Part shown: one piece after another, positions 32,516-41,446 of the stretch
Layout: each line of letters begins with the position of its first letter
Position numbering within the stretch: position 1 is the stretch's first letter
Source: an uncultured Prevotellaceae bacterium
Lineage (GTDB): Bacteria > Bacteroidota > Bacteroidia > Bacteroidales > Bacteroidaceae
DNA length: 59,477 nt
Direction: 5' to 3'
NCBI GenBank assembly: GCA_947166345.1
Contig: CAMVDU010000015.1
Span: 1-59,477, forward strand
The notes under the pieces: generated by a model
What the model was told of the DNA's origin: nothing
The model's input: the letters and a program-made list of their open reading frames with translations, nothing else
Databases searched by the model: none
Translations under genes and position numbers: made by a program

Positions 32516-34414
32516 ATGAACCAGACGACGGCCCCTATCCTCGAACTGCAGCGGCAACGGACATTGCTGCAGATGGAGTATGAGGAGGAGAAACGTGCTT
32601 TTGACCAACAGAGTGAGGCCATTGGCATTGAGCGACTGGTGGCTCGTGGTGATGCCTGGTGGCCAGTACGTGTGGGGCGTTCTTTTTATAACTCGCTCAA
32701 CCAGTTGTGCATAGAGGTCTTTCGTACTCAGAGCGATGAGGATGATGACGACCATCATTTTGAGTTTGGTCGACCAGTACAGTTCTTCGTCAGGGAAGAG
32801 GGCAAGGGGAATCCTGAAAAAATAGCATCCTCACTTCCCAAAGGTACTGTTTCATTCGTTGATGGCGACCGAATGGTTGTTGCCCTACCCGACGACGCCC
32901 AATCCCTCACCCCAGGACTTGCTGCCCTCAACGCTTCGCAGGTTGGCGTGCAGTTGTCGTTCGATGAAACCAGCTACCGCATGATGTTCGAGGCCCTGGA
33001 CCGTACCATGCGTGCCAAGGGACGACTGGGTTACCTGCGCGACCTTTTCTATACCAAACAAAAGGCTGAGACCTTCTCTTTTCCAGATATGGGCTTCTCT
33101 TATCTGAACGCGACCCAGCAACATGCCGTCAACGAGGTGTTGCGTGCCAAGGATGTGGCTATCGTGCATGGCCCACCAGGAACAGGTAAGACGACAACCC
33201 TCGTCGAGGCAATCTATGAGACGTTGCGTCGCGAGAGTCAGGTGCTGGTATGTGCACAGAGCAATATGGCCGTTGACTGGATCTCCGAGAAGCTTGTTGA
33301 CCGTGGCTTGAACGTTCTCAGACTGGGAAACCCCTCGCGTGTTGACGACAAGATGCTGTCGTTCACCTATGAGCGTCGTTTCGAGGCCCATCCCGACTAT
33401 CCCCAGCTGTGGGCCATCCGCAAGGCTATCCGCGAGCTAAGAGGCGCAAAGAGTAAGGGACGTGGTGAGGCCTGGCATCAGAAGATGGACCGTCTGAAGA
33501 GTCGTGCCACCGAACTCGAGATACGCATCAACGCAGAGCTCTTTGGAGAGGCCCGTGTCATCGCCTCGACGCTTGTAGGCTCTGCCAACCGCCTGCTTGA
33601 CGGCATGAAGTTTGGTACGCTGTTCATTGACGAGGCTGCCCAGGCGATGGAAGCCGCCTGTTGGATTCCCATCCGACGTGCCCAACGTGTCATCCTGGCT
33701 GGCGACCACTGTCAGCTGCCACCCACGGTGAAGTGCTATGAGGCTTTGAAAGGAGGTTTGGGTCAGACGCTGATGGAGCGTATCGCCAACAACAAGCCCG
33801 AGGTGGTGACGCTGTTGCGTATGCAGTACCGCATGCACGAGGACATCATGCACTTCAGTAGCAACTGGTTCTATCATAACCTCATGGTGGCAGCCCCAGA
33901 GGTGGGTCATCGTAGCATTCTCGACCATGATCTGACGATGGTGTGGATTGACTCTTCGGAAATTCCTGATAGCTCTGAGAACTCTAACAATGCGTCTAAG
34001 AGTAATACCAACGAGGTGCGCCTGACACTCCTTTCCCTTCAGGCCTACTTCGAACTCATAGGCCGACAGCGCATCCTTGACGAACATATCGATGTGGGAA
34101 TCATCTCACCCTATCGTGCCCAGGTGCAGCTGCTACGTCAGCAGGTGCGCAAGAGTGAGTTTTTCAAACCTTTCCGCCGTTTCATCTCGGTGAATACTGT
34201 TGATGGCTTTCAGGGTCAGGAGCGTGATATCATCGTAATATCGCTGGTGCGTAGCAACGAGGAAGGGCAGATAGGTTTTCTGCGTGACCTGCGCCGTATG
34301 AATGTGGCCATCACCCGTGCCCGTATGAAAGTCATCATTGTTGGTGACCGTCATACACTCACCCGTCATCCTTTTTACCGTCGTCTGTACCAGTATATCG
34401 AAGCGTTGCGATAA
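32516..34414 (+). CDS. Superfamily 1 DNA/RNA helicase, IGHMBP2-like
   Basis: A 632-residue helicase. An N-terminal OB-like region (about 1-190) precedes the motor domains: Walker A GPPGTGKTTT near residue 219, motif Ia AQSNMAVDW, motif II LFIDEAAQAMEA near 371, motif III GDHCQLPPT, motif IV QYRMHEDIMHFS, motif V VDGFQGQERDIIVISLV and motif VI VAITRARMK. This is the Upf1/Smubp-2 type. A low-complexity Ser/Asn/Glu stretch (nt 33950-34012) looks like a decayed nine-base array. It is read in series with the S41 protease gene. Confidence 0.9.
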   Translation: MNQTTAPILELQRQRTLLQMEYEEEKRAFDQQSEAIGIERLVARGDAWWPVRVGRSFYNSLNQLCIEVFRTQSDEDDDDHHFEFGRPVQFFVREEGKGNPEKIASSLPKGTVSFVDGDRMVVALPDDAQSLTPGLAALNASQVGVQLSFDETSYRMMFEALDRTMRAKGRLGYLRDLFYTKQKAETFSFPDMGFSYLNATQQHAVNEVLRAKDVAIVHGPPGTGKTTTLVEAIYETLRRESQVLVCAQSNMAVDWISEKLVDRGLNVLRLGNPSRVDDKMLSFTYERRFEAHPDYPQLWAIRKAIRELRGAKSKGRGEAWHQKMDRLKSRATELEIRINAELFGEARVIASTLVGSANRLLDGMKFGTLFIDEAAQAMEAACWIPIRRAQRVILAGDHCQLPPTVKCYEALKGGLGQTLMERIANNKPEVVTLLRMQYRMHEDIMHFSSNWFYHNLMVAAPEVGHRSILDHDLTMVWIDSSEIPDSSENSNNASKSNTNEVRLTLLSLQAYFELIGRQRILDEHIDVGIISPYRAQVQLLRQQVRKSEFFKPFRRFISVNTVDGFQGQERDIIVISLVRSNEEGQIGFLRDLRRMNVAITRARMKVIIVGDRHTLTRHPFYRRLYQYIEALR

Positions 34415-34445
34415 CTGCCCTTCTTCGTCTTTTTTCATGGAAACG

Positions 34446-34477
34446 TTTGGCGCTTTCAGCAAAAAGTCGTATCTTTG
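34446..34477 (+). promoter_or_regulatory. Promoter of the GH43 polysaccharide operon
   Basis: TTTG 34446-34449, 20 bases, TATCTTTG 34470-34477, 23 bases before the ATG. No regulator gene is linked in the window. Confidence 0.75.
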
Positions 34478-34500
34478 CAGCCAAACTAACGTGAAACAAT

Positions 34501-37332
34501 ATGAAACGACTGCTATTAACATTGTCATTTGTTATTTGTCATTTGTCCTTTACCCTTGCGCAAACCGAGGTGACGACGCAGGAGGCCAAGAACCTGTATA
34601 AGAACACGACGAAGAAGCGCGTCAGCGTGCACGACCCCTCTGTGGTCTATGAGCCCATCTCGAAGCGTTACTATATCTTCGGTTCGCACAAGGCAGGAGC
34701 CTACACCACCGACCTGCAGAACTGGACCTGGGCAGCTCCCACCTGGTCGCCCAACGACAATAGCCAGGCATTCACCACTCCAGCTGTCAAGAAAGTAAAG
34801 AAGGGTGGCGTGGAAGTGGACATGCCCCAGTTCAACGCGATGGCTTGGTCGGCCAAGGGTAGTGAGATCTATAATATCGACGGTAATATGTGGGCCCCAG
34901 ACGTTATCTGGAACCCCATAATGGAGAAGTGGTGCATGTATCTCAGCATCAATGGCGACAAGTGGTACTCGAGCATCCTCCTGCTGACCAGTAACAGCAT
35001 CACAGGCCCCTATAAGTATCAGGCCCCCGTGGTTATCAGCGGCTTCTATAATGGTACCGACTATAAGGATACCGACCTGGAACTGGTCATCGGCACCCAG
35101 CCTTCGCTTCCCTCGCGCTATAACTGCTACTGGGGAACACGCTATCCCAACAACATCGACCCCTGTGTGTTCTACGACGAGGAAGGCAAACTCAGATTGG
35201 TCTATGGCTCGTGGAGCGGTGGTATCTGGACGTTGGAACTTGACGAGGAGACAGGTCTGCGCGACTATGACGTGACCTATACGCAGGTAGGCTCTGGTGA
35301 TGGTATCACCGTTGATCCCTATTTCGGCAAGAAGCTGGCAGGCGGCTATTACGCTTCTGGCGAGGCCCCCTATATTGAGTATATCAATGGCTACTACTAT
35401 CTCTTCGTGACCAATGGCGGTCTGGCTGCTGGTGGTGATCCCGACGACATCAACAACGGTGGCTACCAGATGCGTGTGTTCCGTTCTACGAACCCTGATG
35501 GTCCCTTCAAGGATGCGTTTGGACATGCGGCCGTGCTGTCTAAGTACGAGATGAACTTCGGCTCCACCAGCAATACCGTTGGTGAGAATATCTTTGGTGC
35601 CTATGGCGAATGGGGCTTTACGGCACAGGGCGACAATAGCGAGCGTTCGCAGGGTCACAACAGCATCATCGCGGCCGAGGACGGACGTATCTATCTGGTC
35701 TATCACACACGCTTCCAGAATCGTGGCGAGGCGTTCGAGACCCGTGTCCACCAGGTGTTCCAGAACAAGGCTGGATGGCTGGTTGCAGCTCCCTTCGAAT
35801 ATAACGGTGAGACAACAACCAGCGACGATGTTGCTACGACGCAGTTGGTGCCCACAGAAGATATCCCAGGCACTTATCAATTGTTGGTTCACAGGTACAA
35901 ACTGGACCATCGCAAGAAGGATCTGGTGACGCCTGTGGAAATAACGCTTAGTGCCGACGGTACTGTCAGCGGCACCTTCAGCGGTACGTGGTCGGTCGAA
36001 GAGGGTACCAGCTACCTGACTCTGAAGCTTGGAGGCACAACCTACGATGGTGTCATCCTGGAAGAGCAGATGGACGGCAAGAGCACCCATGTTATAGCCT
36101 TTACGGCCACGACAAAAAACGGTGTCAATGTGTGGGGCTATAAGCTGCACCCAAAGTATGCGGTGGCTTGGCAGTTGAACAACCAGAAGGTGCCCGTCAC
36201 CAACAACCAGGACTATAAGAAGAATGTTGACCTCTACAGCTTAGACCAGAACGTGGACAACGTTGAAGTCAGCTGGACGTCATCGGAGCCCAATATCATT
36301 TCTGCCTATGGCCAGTACAACCCCACAGGCCTGCAGGAGAATACGCCCGTGACCCTGACAGCACGCGTACAATCCAATAGCTACTACTGGACGCAGGACT
36401 ACCAGGTGAACGCACTCTCTGAGTCTAACTCGCAGCCAACGGCCGACTGGAAGAGCGGACTGCTGGCTCATTATGGCTTTGATGATGAGACACTTTCCAA
36501 TACACTCAACACCTCAGAACAGGCACAACTGAAGCGCAACGGCACTACTGCCGTTCCTGCTACGGAGGACGGCGACCCCCTGCGCAACGGTCAGGTGATG
36601 CATCTGAACTTCGGTGCCAACGGTAAGGAGAGCTATGTGGCGATACCCAACCCGCTCTATGGTAAGACCCTCGATACGGGTGCCACTATCTCGTTCTGGG
36701 TCAAGCGCAGCAATGACAACCTGTGGGATGCCCTGTTGGGAATGACCAACGGTGCTTCGCGTCTCTTCGTGACGGGCAACGCCTATGTGGGCTTCAACAA
36801 CGGTGCTGGCAGCTGGTTCGATATCAATAATCCCAATACGACTGAGACGAAGTATCTCACCACAGGGCAATGGCAGCTGGTGACTATCACCATCCAGCGT
36901 ACTGCTACCACCTACACGGGTGGTGTCACCATCTATGTCAACGGGTCAAAGAAGTCGAGCGACCGCTATAACGGCGAGATCGATGGTGTGGCAAAGACCA
37001 CCAAGACCGCTTTCGATTACAACCTCATTGTGGACCTTCTGACGGCCTGTCCTGAACTCTATTTAGGCTATGGCTCGTTCTGGGGTTCGCCCGATGCTCG
37101 TTTCGACGATGTGATGGTCTATGACCGCGTGCTGAGCCTCTCTGAGATTTCTGCCTTGGAACAGATGGTCAACCGCGTGACTGATTATACGAATCTGACC
37201 GACGGCATCCAGACGGTCGTTTACGAGCCGTCAACCAACGACCATGCTGTCTATGACCTGCAAGGACGCAGGGTGACGACTCCCACCAAGGGACTGTTTA
37301 TCAGGAACGGCAAGAAGTTCTTTGTGAAATAA
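34501..37332 (+). CDS. Glycoside hydrolase family 43, arabinanase-like, with LamG domain
   Basis: A 943-residue secreted enzyme. Signal peptide 1-20; GH43 five-bladed propeller about 40-440 with the base Asp45 (HDPSVV), the pKa-modulating Asp220 (NIDPCVF) and the acid Glu288 (GEAPYIEY). A beta-sandwich follows (about 445-560), then an Ig-like piece, a LamG/concanavalin-like domain (about 660-890) and the tail YDLQGRRVTTPTKGLFIRNGKK. The layout resembles endo-1,5-alpha-arabinanases, so arabinan is the likely substrate; other GH43 activities remain possible. Heptamer repeats (34525-34552) encode most of the signal-peptide core. It is first in a four-gene operon. Confidence 0.88.
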   Translation: MKRLLLTLSFVICHLSFTLAQTEVTTQEAKNLYKNTTKKRVSVHDPSVVYEPISKRYYIFGSHKAGAYTTDLQNWTWAAPTWSPNDNSQAFTTPAVKKVKKGGVEVDMPQFNAMAWSAKGSEIYNIDGNMWAPDVIWNPIMEKWCMYLSINGDKWYSSILLLTSNSITGPYKYQAPVVISGFYNGTDYKDTDLELVIGTQPSLPSRYNCYWGTRYPNNIDPCVFYDEEGKLRLVYGSWSGGIWTLELDEETGLRDYDVTYTQVGSGDGITVDPYFGKKLAGGYYASGEAPYIEYINGYYYLFVTNGGLAAGGDPDDINNGGYQMRVFRSTNPDGPFKDAFGHAAVLSKYEMNFGSTSNTVGENIFGAYGEWGFTAQGDNSERSQGHNSIIAAEDGRIYLVYHTRFQNRGEAFETRVHQVFQNKAGWLVAAPFEYNGETTTSDDVATTQLVPTEDIPGTYQLLVHRYKLDHRKKDLVTPVEITLSADGTVSGTFSGTWSVEEGTSYLTLKLGGTTYDGVILEEQMDGKSTHVIAFTATTKNGVNVWGYKLHPKYAVAWQLNNQKVPVTNNQDYKKNVDLYSLDQNVDNVEVSWTSSEPNIISAYGQYNPTGLQENTPVTLTARVQSNSYYWTQDYQVNALSESNSQPTADWKSGLLAHYGFDDETLSNTLNTSEQAQLKRNGTTAVPATEDGDPLRNGQVMHLNFGANGKESYVAIPNPLYGKTLDTGATISFWVKRSNDNLWDALLGMTNGASRLFVTGNAYVGFNNGAGSWFDINNPNTTETKYLTTGQWQLVTITIQRTATTYTGGVTIYVNGSKKSSDRYNGEIDGVAKTTKTAFDYNLIVDLLTACPELYLGYGSFWGSPDARFDDVMVYDRVLSLSEISALEQMVNRVTDYTNLTDGIQTVVYEPSTNDHAVYDLQGRRVTTPTKGLFIRNGKKFFVK

Positions 37333-37346
37333 TGGTTTTTGTTAAG

Positions 37347-38384
37347 ATGAAACGATTACTGCTGACATCGATCATTGGTTGTTTGTTCTTTGGCTCCGCA
37401 GCCGCCCAGACCTCAAGGGTGACTGAGCTGCAGAAAGCCAACAATTTCACTATCACTCTGACCGATGGTCGTGTGTGCCACTATCTGGTGAGTGACAACC
37501 AGACGTACAAGGTGCATTACGGTGACCAACAGATAGTAATTGCCGGCGATGCCTATGATAAGGCCGATATCCGCAGCATGCGGTTTGTGTCGCTGCCACG
37601 TTTCTCGCTCAATGAAGACAGTACGGCCATTGGTGGCAACTATGCTGTCAATTACGGTCTGATGGCCTTCCGCCGCTCGTTTGACGTGGGGAAATGGAAC
37701 AGCATCGTGGTGCCGTTCTCGTTGACAGGTACCCAGTTGCGTGAGGCCTTCGGCGACGATGCCATGTTGGCCAAGCTGAAGGCTGTCCAGGAGGGCGATG
37801 TGGCTACGGTTGAGTTTGAGACCGTTGACCTCGGCACGTCTAAGGTGGCGTTGGAGGCTGGTGTGCACTATCTTCTGCGTCCCACGCGTCAGCCCGACAT
37901 TACCGCTGGTGCCCGTACCTCAGTAGTCTATGGCTCTGGCTACGTTCTAGGCCCTGTCTATGTGATTCCCAATGTGAGTCTGGAGAAAGGCAAGACACAA
38001 CCAGCCAACCAAGCCCTGCGTTCAAATAATGATCAGGTGCGCGTGCGCATGAGGGGTTCCTATGTGAATCTGGAAAACAGTCCCTATACCTCGTCACAGT
38101 TGCTTTTCAGCATGAGCGACGGTCTGTTTGCCCAGGCTGCTGATGGTGTGGCAGTAAAGGCTTTCCGCAGTTGGTTGGAACAGGTACGCAACACCAACAA
38201 CCTCACTTACCGTTTCTATATTAACGGCATCGACGAAGACCTGACGGCCACAACAGCCATCCACGAGGTGCTCATGGAAGGTGGGCATGCTGTTGGTAAT
38301 GTCTATGATCTCTCAGGTCGCAAGGTGGCGAAGCCCTCCAGAGGGTTGTTCATCCAGAATGGCAAGAAGATTTTTGTGAAATAA
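37347..38384 (+). CDS. Secreted protein with C-terminal tail, function unknown
   Basis: A 345-residue protein. The signal peptide is MKRLLLTSIIGCLFFGSAAAQ. The middle is beta-rich (GKWNSIVVPFSLTGTQLREAFGDDA, EAGVHYLLRPT) without an enzymatic motif I recognise. It ends NVYDLSGRKVAKPSRGLFIQ and NGKKIFVK, the same tail as the GH43 protein. An upstream ATG at 37332 overlaps the GH43 stop, but the ATG at 37347 starts the signal peptide. It may be a surface binding or adhesion protein of the operon. Confidence 0.75.
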   Translation: MKRLLLTSIIGCLFFGSAAAQTSRVTELQKANNFTITLTDGRVCHYLVSDNQTYKVHYGDQQIVIAGDAYDKADIRSMRFVSLPRFSLNEDSTAIGGNYAVNYGLMAFRRSFDVGKWNSIVVPFSLTGTQLREAFGDDAMLAKLKAVQEGDVATVEFETVDLGTSKVALEAGVHYLLRPTRQPDITAGARTSVVYGSGYVLGPVYVIPNVSLEKGKTQPANQALRSNNDQVRVRMRGSYVNLENSPYTSSQLLFSMSDGLFAQAADGVAVKAFRSWLEQVRNTNNLTYRFYINGIDEDLTATTAIHEVLMEGGHAVGNVYDLSGRKVAKPSRGLFIQNGKKIFVK

Positions 38385-38418
38385 TCATATCGCATCATCC
38401 AGATATTGAAGAAACCCT

Positions 38419-39984
38419 ATGAAACGACAGTTTTTAATCATATCTCTTTTCCTCTTTCATTTGTCATTTGCCTTTGCCCAGCAAAGTGCTGGCGACTCGC
38501 TGTGGATTCGTTACGACGACCGCTTCAAGGCTAACGGCATTATCAAGATGCTGCAAGCCGATACGTTCCAGGTGCTGAACGGCAGTATCAAGGTGAATGG
38601 TGCCAACTACCTTGTGCCTGTCGAGAAGGCCGACGTCATGTTCCAGAACCCCGGACGCTATCTGCTGAAGCCTAATACCTACAGTGGAACCAACTATACC
38701 AACAACAATGCGACGTCGGGCTATAACTTCAGCCACAGTCTGGAGAGCGACCATTTCGCCGTGTTCTGGGATGTGCGCTATGGCAACAACCCTGCCCACC
38801 TGCAGTACCCTGGCGACGGCAACGTGGCTTCTGCCTATGATGTGCTTAGCGTGGCCGAGAAGTGCTGGAAGATGTATGTAGACGAACTGGGCTTCCTCGT
38901 AGAGGGGCAGTCCACAACCGATAAGTACAAGATTCAGCTTTACATCCCCTACCAGAAAGACTGGCGTGCCGATGCCTCGGGTACTGACGGCGTCAATGGC
39001 GGTATGACGGGTATCGGACACTTCAACCCCTGGGCGGCTGTTGCCCGCGGAGGTCATACCGTAGCCCACGAAGTGGGACACACCTTCCAGTATCTGGTGT
39101 CGGCCGACCTGGGTACCGATGCTGCCTGGCACTATGACCGCGGCTGGCGTTGGGGCTGGGGCGGAGGCAACGACAATGGCTGGTGGGAGAGTTGTGCCGA
39201 CTGGCAGGCCTACCAGATATTCCCTGACCGACAGTTTACTGATGGCGAGTATTTTGAACAGCATCTCAATGCCCACTACCTGAACATGCTGCACGAGGAC
39301 TGGCGCTATGCCTGTTGCTATATCCACGACTGGTGGACTATGGTGAACGGACGCGACTTCATAGGGCGCATGTGGCGCGAGACCCAGCCTTATGAAGACC
39401 CTATCCAGACCTACCAGCGCATGAAGGGAATGACGCAACAGCAGTTCTGCGACGAGCTGATGCTGGGCTACATGCACATGGCCACATGGGATATCGACCA
39501 GGTGCGCGAACGTGCCAAACACCGCATAGGACAGCATAAGAACTTCCTGAAGGTGGTCGATGCCTCGCAAGCCATCTATACCACCGACCCTGCCACCTGC
39601 ATCCAGAACTATGGCTACCATATCACCAACATGACGCGTCCTGCTATAGGCACCACCGTGCAGGCTCGTTTTACGGGCCTGACCGATGCCTCCGACTATC
39701 ATTACGTCTATCCCGAACGGGCTGGCTGGCGCTATGCCTTTGTGGCGCTGATGGCCGACGGCACGCGCGTCTATGGCGATATTGGTGCCGACGACGAGGG
39801 TTCCGTAACGCTCACCATACCCAGCGGTCACGGCTCGTGCAACAACCTCTTCTTCGTGGCAATGGGTGCTCCCACGCAGCACTGGCCCCATCCCTGGACC
39901 AGCGGCAAGGCCTCGTCTGAATGGTCGCAGAACAACGAACAGTGGCCCTACCAAGTACAATTTACTAACACTAAAGTCCAATGA
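38419..39984 (+). CDS. DUF6055 secreted protein with HEXXH metal site
   Basis: A 521-residue protein. Signal peptide 1-21 (its last part encoded by TCATTTG heptamers). The central domain has H217-E-x-x-H221 (TVAHEVGHTFQY) and a downstream ESCADW Glu257, a spacing that fits a gluzincin zinc site (two His plus a Glu). Trp-rich segments surround it. A beta domain follows from about 410. It is read with GH43 and DUF2264 genes, and ATGA overlaps the latter. A metallopeptidase is likely but its substrate is unknown; a non-peptidase zinc role cannot be excluded. Confidence 0.78.
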   Translation: MKRQFLIISLFLFHLSFAFAQQSAGDSLWIRYDDRFKANGIIKMLQADTFQVLNGSIKVNGANYLVPVEKADVMFQNPGRYLLKPNTYSGTNYTNNNATSGYNFSHSLESDHFAVFWDVRYGNNPAHLQYPGDGNVASAYDVLSVAEKCWKMYVDELGFLVEGQSTTDKYKIQLYIPYQKDWRADASGTDGVNGGMTGIGHFNPWAAVARGGHTVAHEVGHTFQYLVSADLGTDAAWHYDRGWRWGWGGGNDNGWWESCADWQAYQIFPDRQFTDGEYFEQHLNAHYLNMLHEDWRYACCYIHDWWTMVNGRDFIGRMWRETQPYEDPIQTYQRMKGMTQQQFCDELMLGYMHMATWDIDQVRERAKHRIGQHKNFLKVVDASQAIYTTDPATCIQNYGYHITNMTRPAIGTTVQARFTGLTDASDYHYVYPERAGWRYAFVALMADGTRVYGDIGADDEGSVTLTIPSGHGSCNNLFFVAMGAPTQHWPHPWTSGKASSEWSQNNEQWPYQVQFTNTKVQ

Positions 39985-41267
39985 AAAAAACATTCCTCCT
40001 CCTTGCCTTGGCTCTCATAGCATTGCCAATGGCAGCCGGCAAGAAACCCGTCAAACAGCAATCCGATCGCGAATACTGGTGCCAGCAGGCCTGGAAGATG
40101 GCGCAGCCCGTCTTGGAAAATATGGCCAAGGGCGAGCTGCAGAAGAACATGCAGACCGAGTTCTCGCCTTCGTTCGATAACCGCAACCGCAAGGTGGTCT
40201 ATATGGAGACCTTCGGCCGTCTGATGGCTGGCATAGCACCCTGGCTGGCACTGCCCGACAGCGTGTTCGGCAGTTCCACTGCCGAAACAAAGGAGCGCGA
40301 AATGGTGAGGCAGTTGCGTGAGTGGGCCCTCGCCAGCTATAAGAACAGCGTGGACCCGCAGTCGCCCGACTATCTGTGCTGGGGTGTCAGCGGACAGAAC
40401 CTCGTTGATGCCGCCTATATCGCCGAGTCGTTCATCCGTGCCTACGACCAGCTGTGGGTGCCTCTGGACCAGCTGACCAAGGACCGCTACATCCAGGAAT
40501 TCAAGAAGCTGCGTTCCATCGAGCCCCCCTACACCAACTGGTTCCTCTTCTCCTCCGTCATCGAGAGCTTCATAGCCAAGGCCGTGGGACTGAAGGAATA
40601 TGACGACTTCCGTGTGATGATGACCATCCGCAAGGTCGAGGAGTGGTATGTGGGCGACGGCTGGTATGCCGACGGCCCCGTCTTCGCCTTCGACTACTAC
40701 AGCAGCTACGTCTTCCACGCCATGTACCTGGAGACCCTGCAGAACATGATTGATGCCAAGGCCAACACCCGCCTGGAGTACCAGAAATACTACGACCGTG
40801 CCCTGAAACGTGCCCAGAAGTACAGCATCATCCTTGAGCGCTTCATATCGCCCGAAGGTACCTTCCCCGTCATAGGCCGCTCTACGCCCTACCGCATGGC
40901 GGCCCTCCAGCCCCTGGCGTTGATGGCTTGGTACCAGAAGTTGCCCAAGGACCTCTCCAACGGACAGGTTCGCGCAGCCCTCACGCAGTCCATGCATCGC
41001 ATGTACGACCACCAGAACAACTACAACGAGGGAGGCTTCCTCACCATTGGCTTCTGCGGACACCAGCCCGAGACTGCCGACTGGTACACCAACAACGGCT
41101 CGCTCTATATGACCTCGCTCTCGCTGATGCCCCTCGGCCTGCCTGCCGACCATCCTTTCTGGACCTGCGAAGCTGAGCCCTGGACCCAGGTGAAGGCATG
41201 GGGCGGACAACCCTTCCCCAAGGACCACCGCTGGGCCGACGACATTCAGACCCGCGACCGCTGGTAA
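39981..41267 (+). CDS. DUF2264 exported protein
   Basis: A 428-residue protein with a signal peptide (1-20) and an alpha/alpha-barrel-like composition. Family segments include FGRLMAGIAPWLALPD, NWFLFSSVIESF and WYVGDGWYADGPVFAFDYYSSYVFH. DUF2264 proteins occur beside pectin and arabinan enzymes and resemble unsaturated-uronic or uronidase barrels, so a glycosidase role is likely. Its ATG overlaps the DUF6055 stop by four bases; it is last in the operon. Confidence 0.82.
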   Translation: MKKTFLLLALALIALPMAAGKKPVKQQSDREYWCQQAWKMAQPVLENMAKGELQKNMQTEFSPSFDNRNRKVVYMETFGRLMAGIAPWLALPDSVFGSSTAETKEREMVRQLREWALASYKNSVDPQSPDYLCWGVSGQNLVDAAYIAESFIRAYDQLWVPLDQLTKDRYIQEFKKLRSIEPPYTNWFLFSSVIESFIAKAVGLKEYDDFRVMMTIRKVEEWYVGDGWYADGPVFAFDYYSSYVFHAMYLETLQNMIDAKANTRLEYQKYYDRALKRAQKYSIILERFISPEGTFPVIGRSTPYRMAALQPLALMAWYQKLPKDLSNGQVRAALTQSMHRMYDHQNNYNEGGFLTIGFCGHQPETADWYTNNGSLYMTSLSLMPLGLPADHPFWTCEAEPWTQVKAWGGQPFPKDHRWADDIQTRDRW

Positions 41268-41308
41268 CCGTAAAATCAACAACTTTTTTAAGAAAAAAAA
41301 CATTTTTC

Positions 41309-41339
41309 TTGCTGTTATTAAAATCTTTTTGTATTTTTG
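41309..41339 (+). promoter_or_regulatory. Promoter of the beta-propeller lipoprotein gene
   Basis: TTG 41309-41311, 20 bases, TATTTTTG 41332-41339. The ATG is at 41447, leaving an untranslated leader of about 100 bases with two short inverted repeats (GGGAGAAATCCC; GCATAA...TTATGC). Confidence 0.65.
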
Positions 41340-41446
41340 CAAACGAATCGGGGAGAAATCCCTAAGTAAAGCGCATAAGCGTGGCCGCGCCATTCTTTTA
41401 TGCTCTGACGGTAGTGATTATGTCTAACCTATTAATAACAATCAAG

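Noticed and set aside
34525..36150. Open frame of 541 codons on the minus strand, antisense to the GH43 gene
   Set aside because: The sense frame has a signal peptide, catalytic motifs and a tail. The antisense frame has no recognisable domain and results from the codon bias of the sense gene.
38464..39993. Open frame of 509 codons antisense to the DUF6055 gene
   Set aside because: The sense gene carries HEXXH and a signal peptide and is in an operon with ATGA overlap. The antisense translation is a low-complexity Val/His/Gly mix.
39948..41393. Open frame of 481 codons antisense to the DUF2264 gene
   Set aside because: Same reasoning; it also crosses the gene end and lacks a promoter or RBS.
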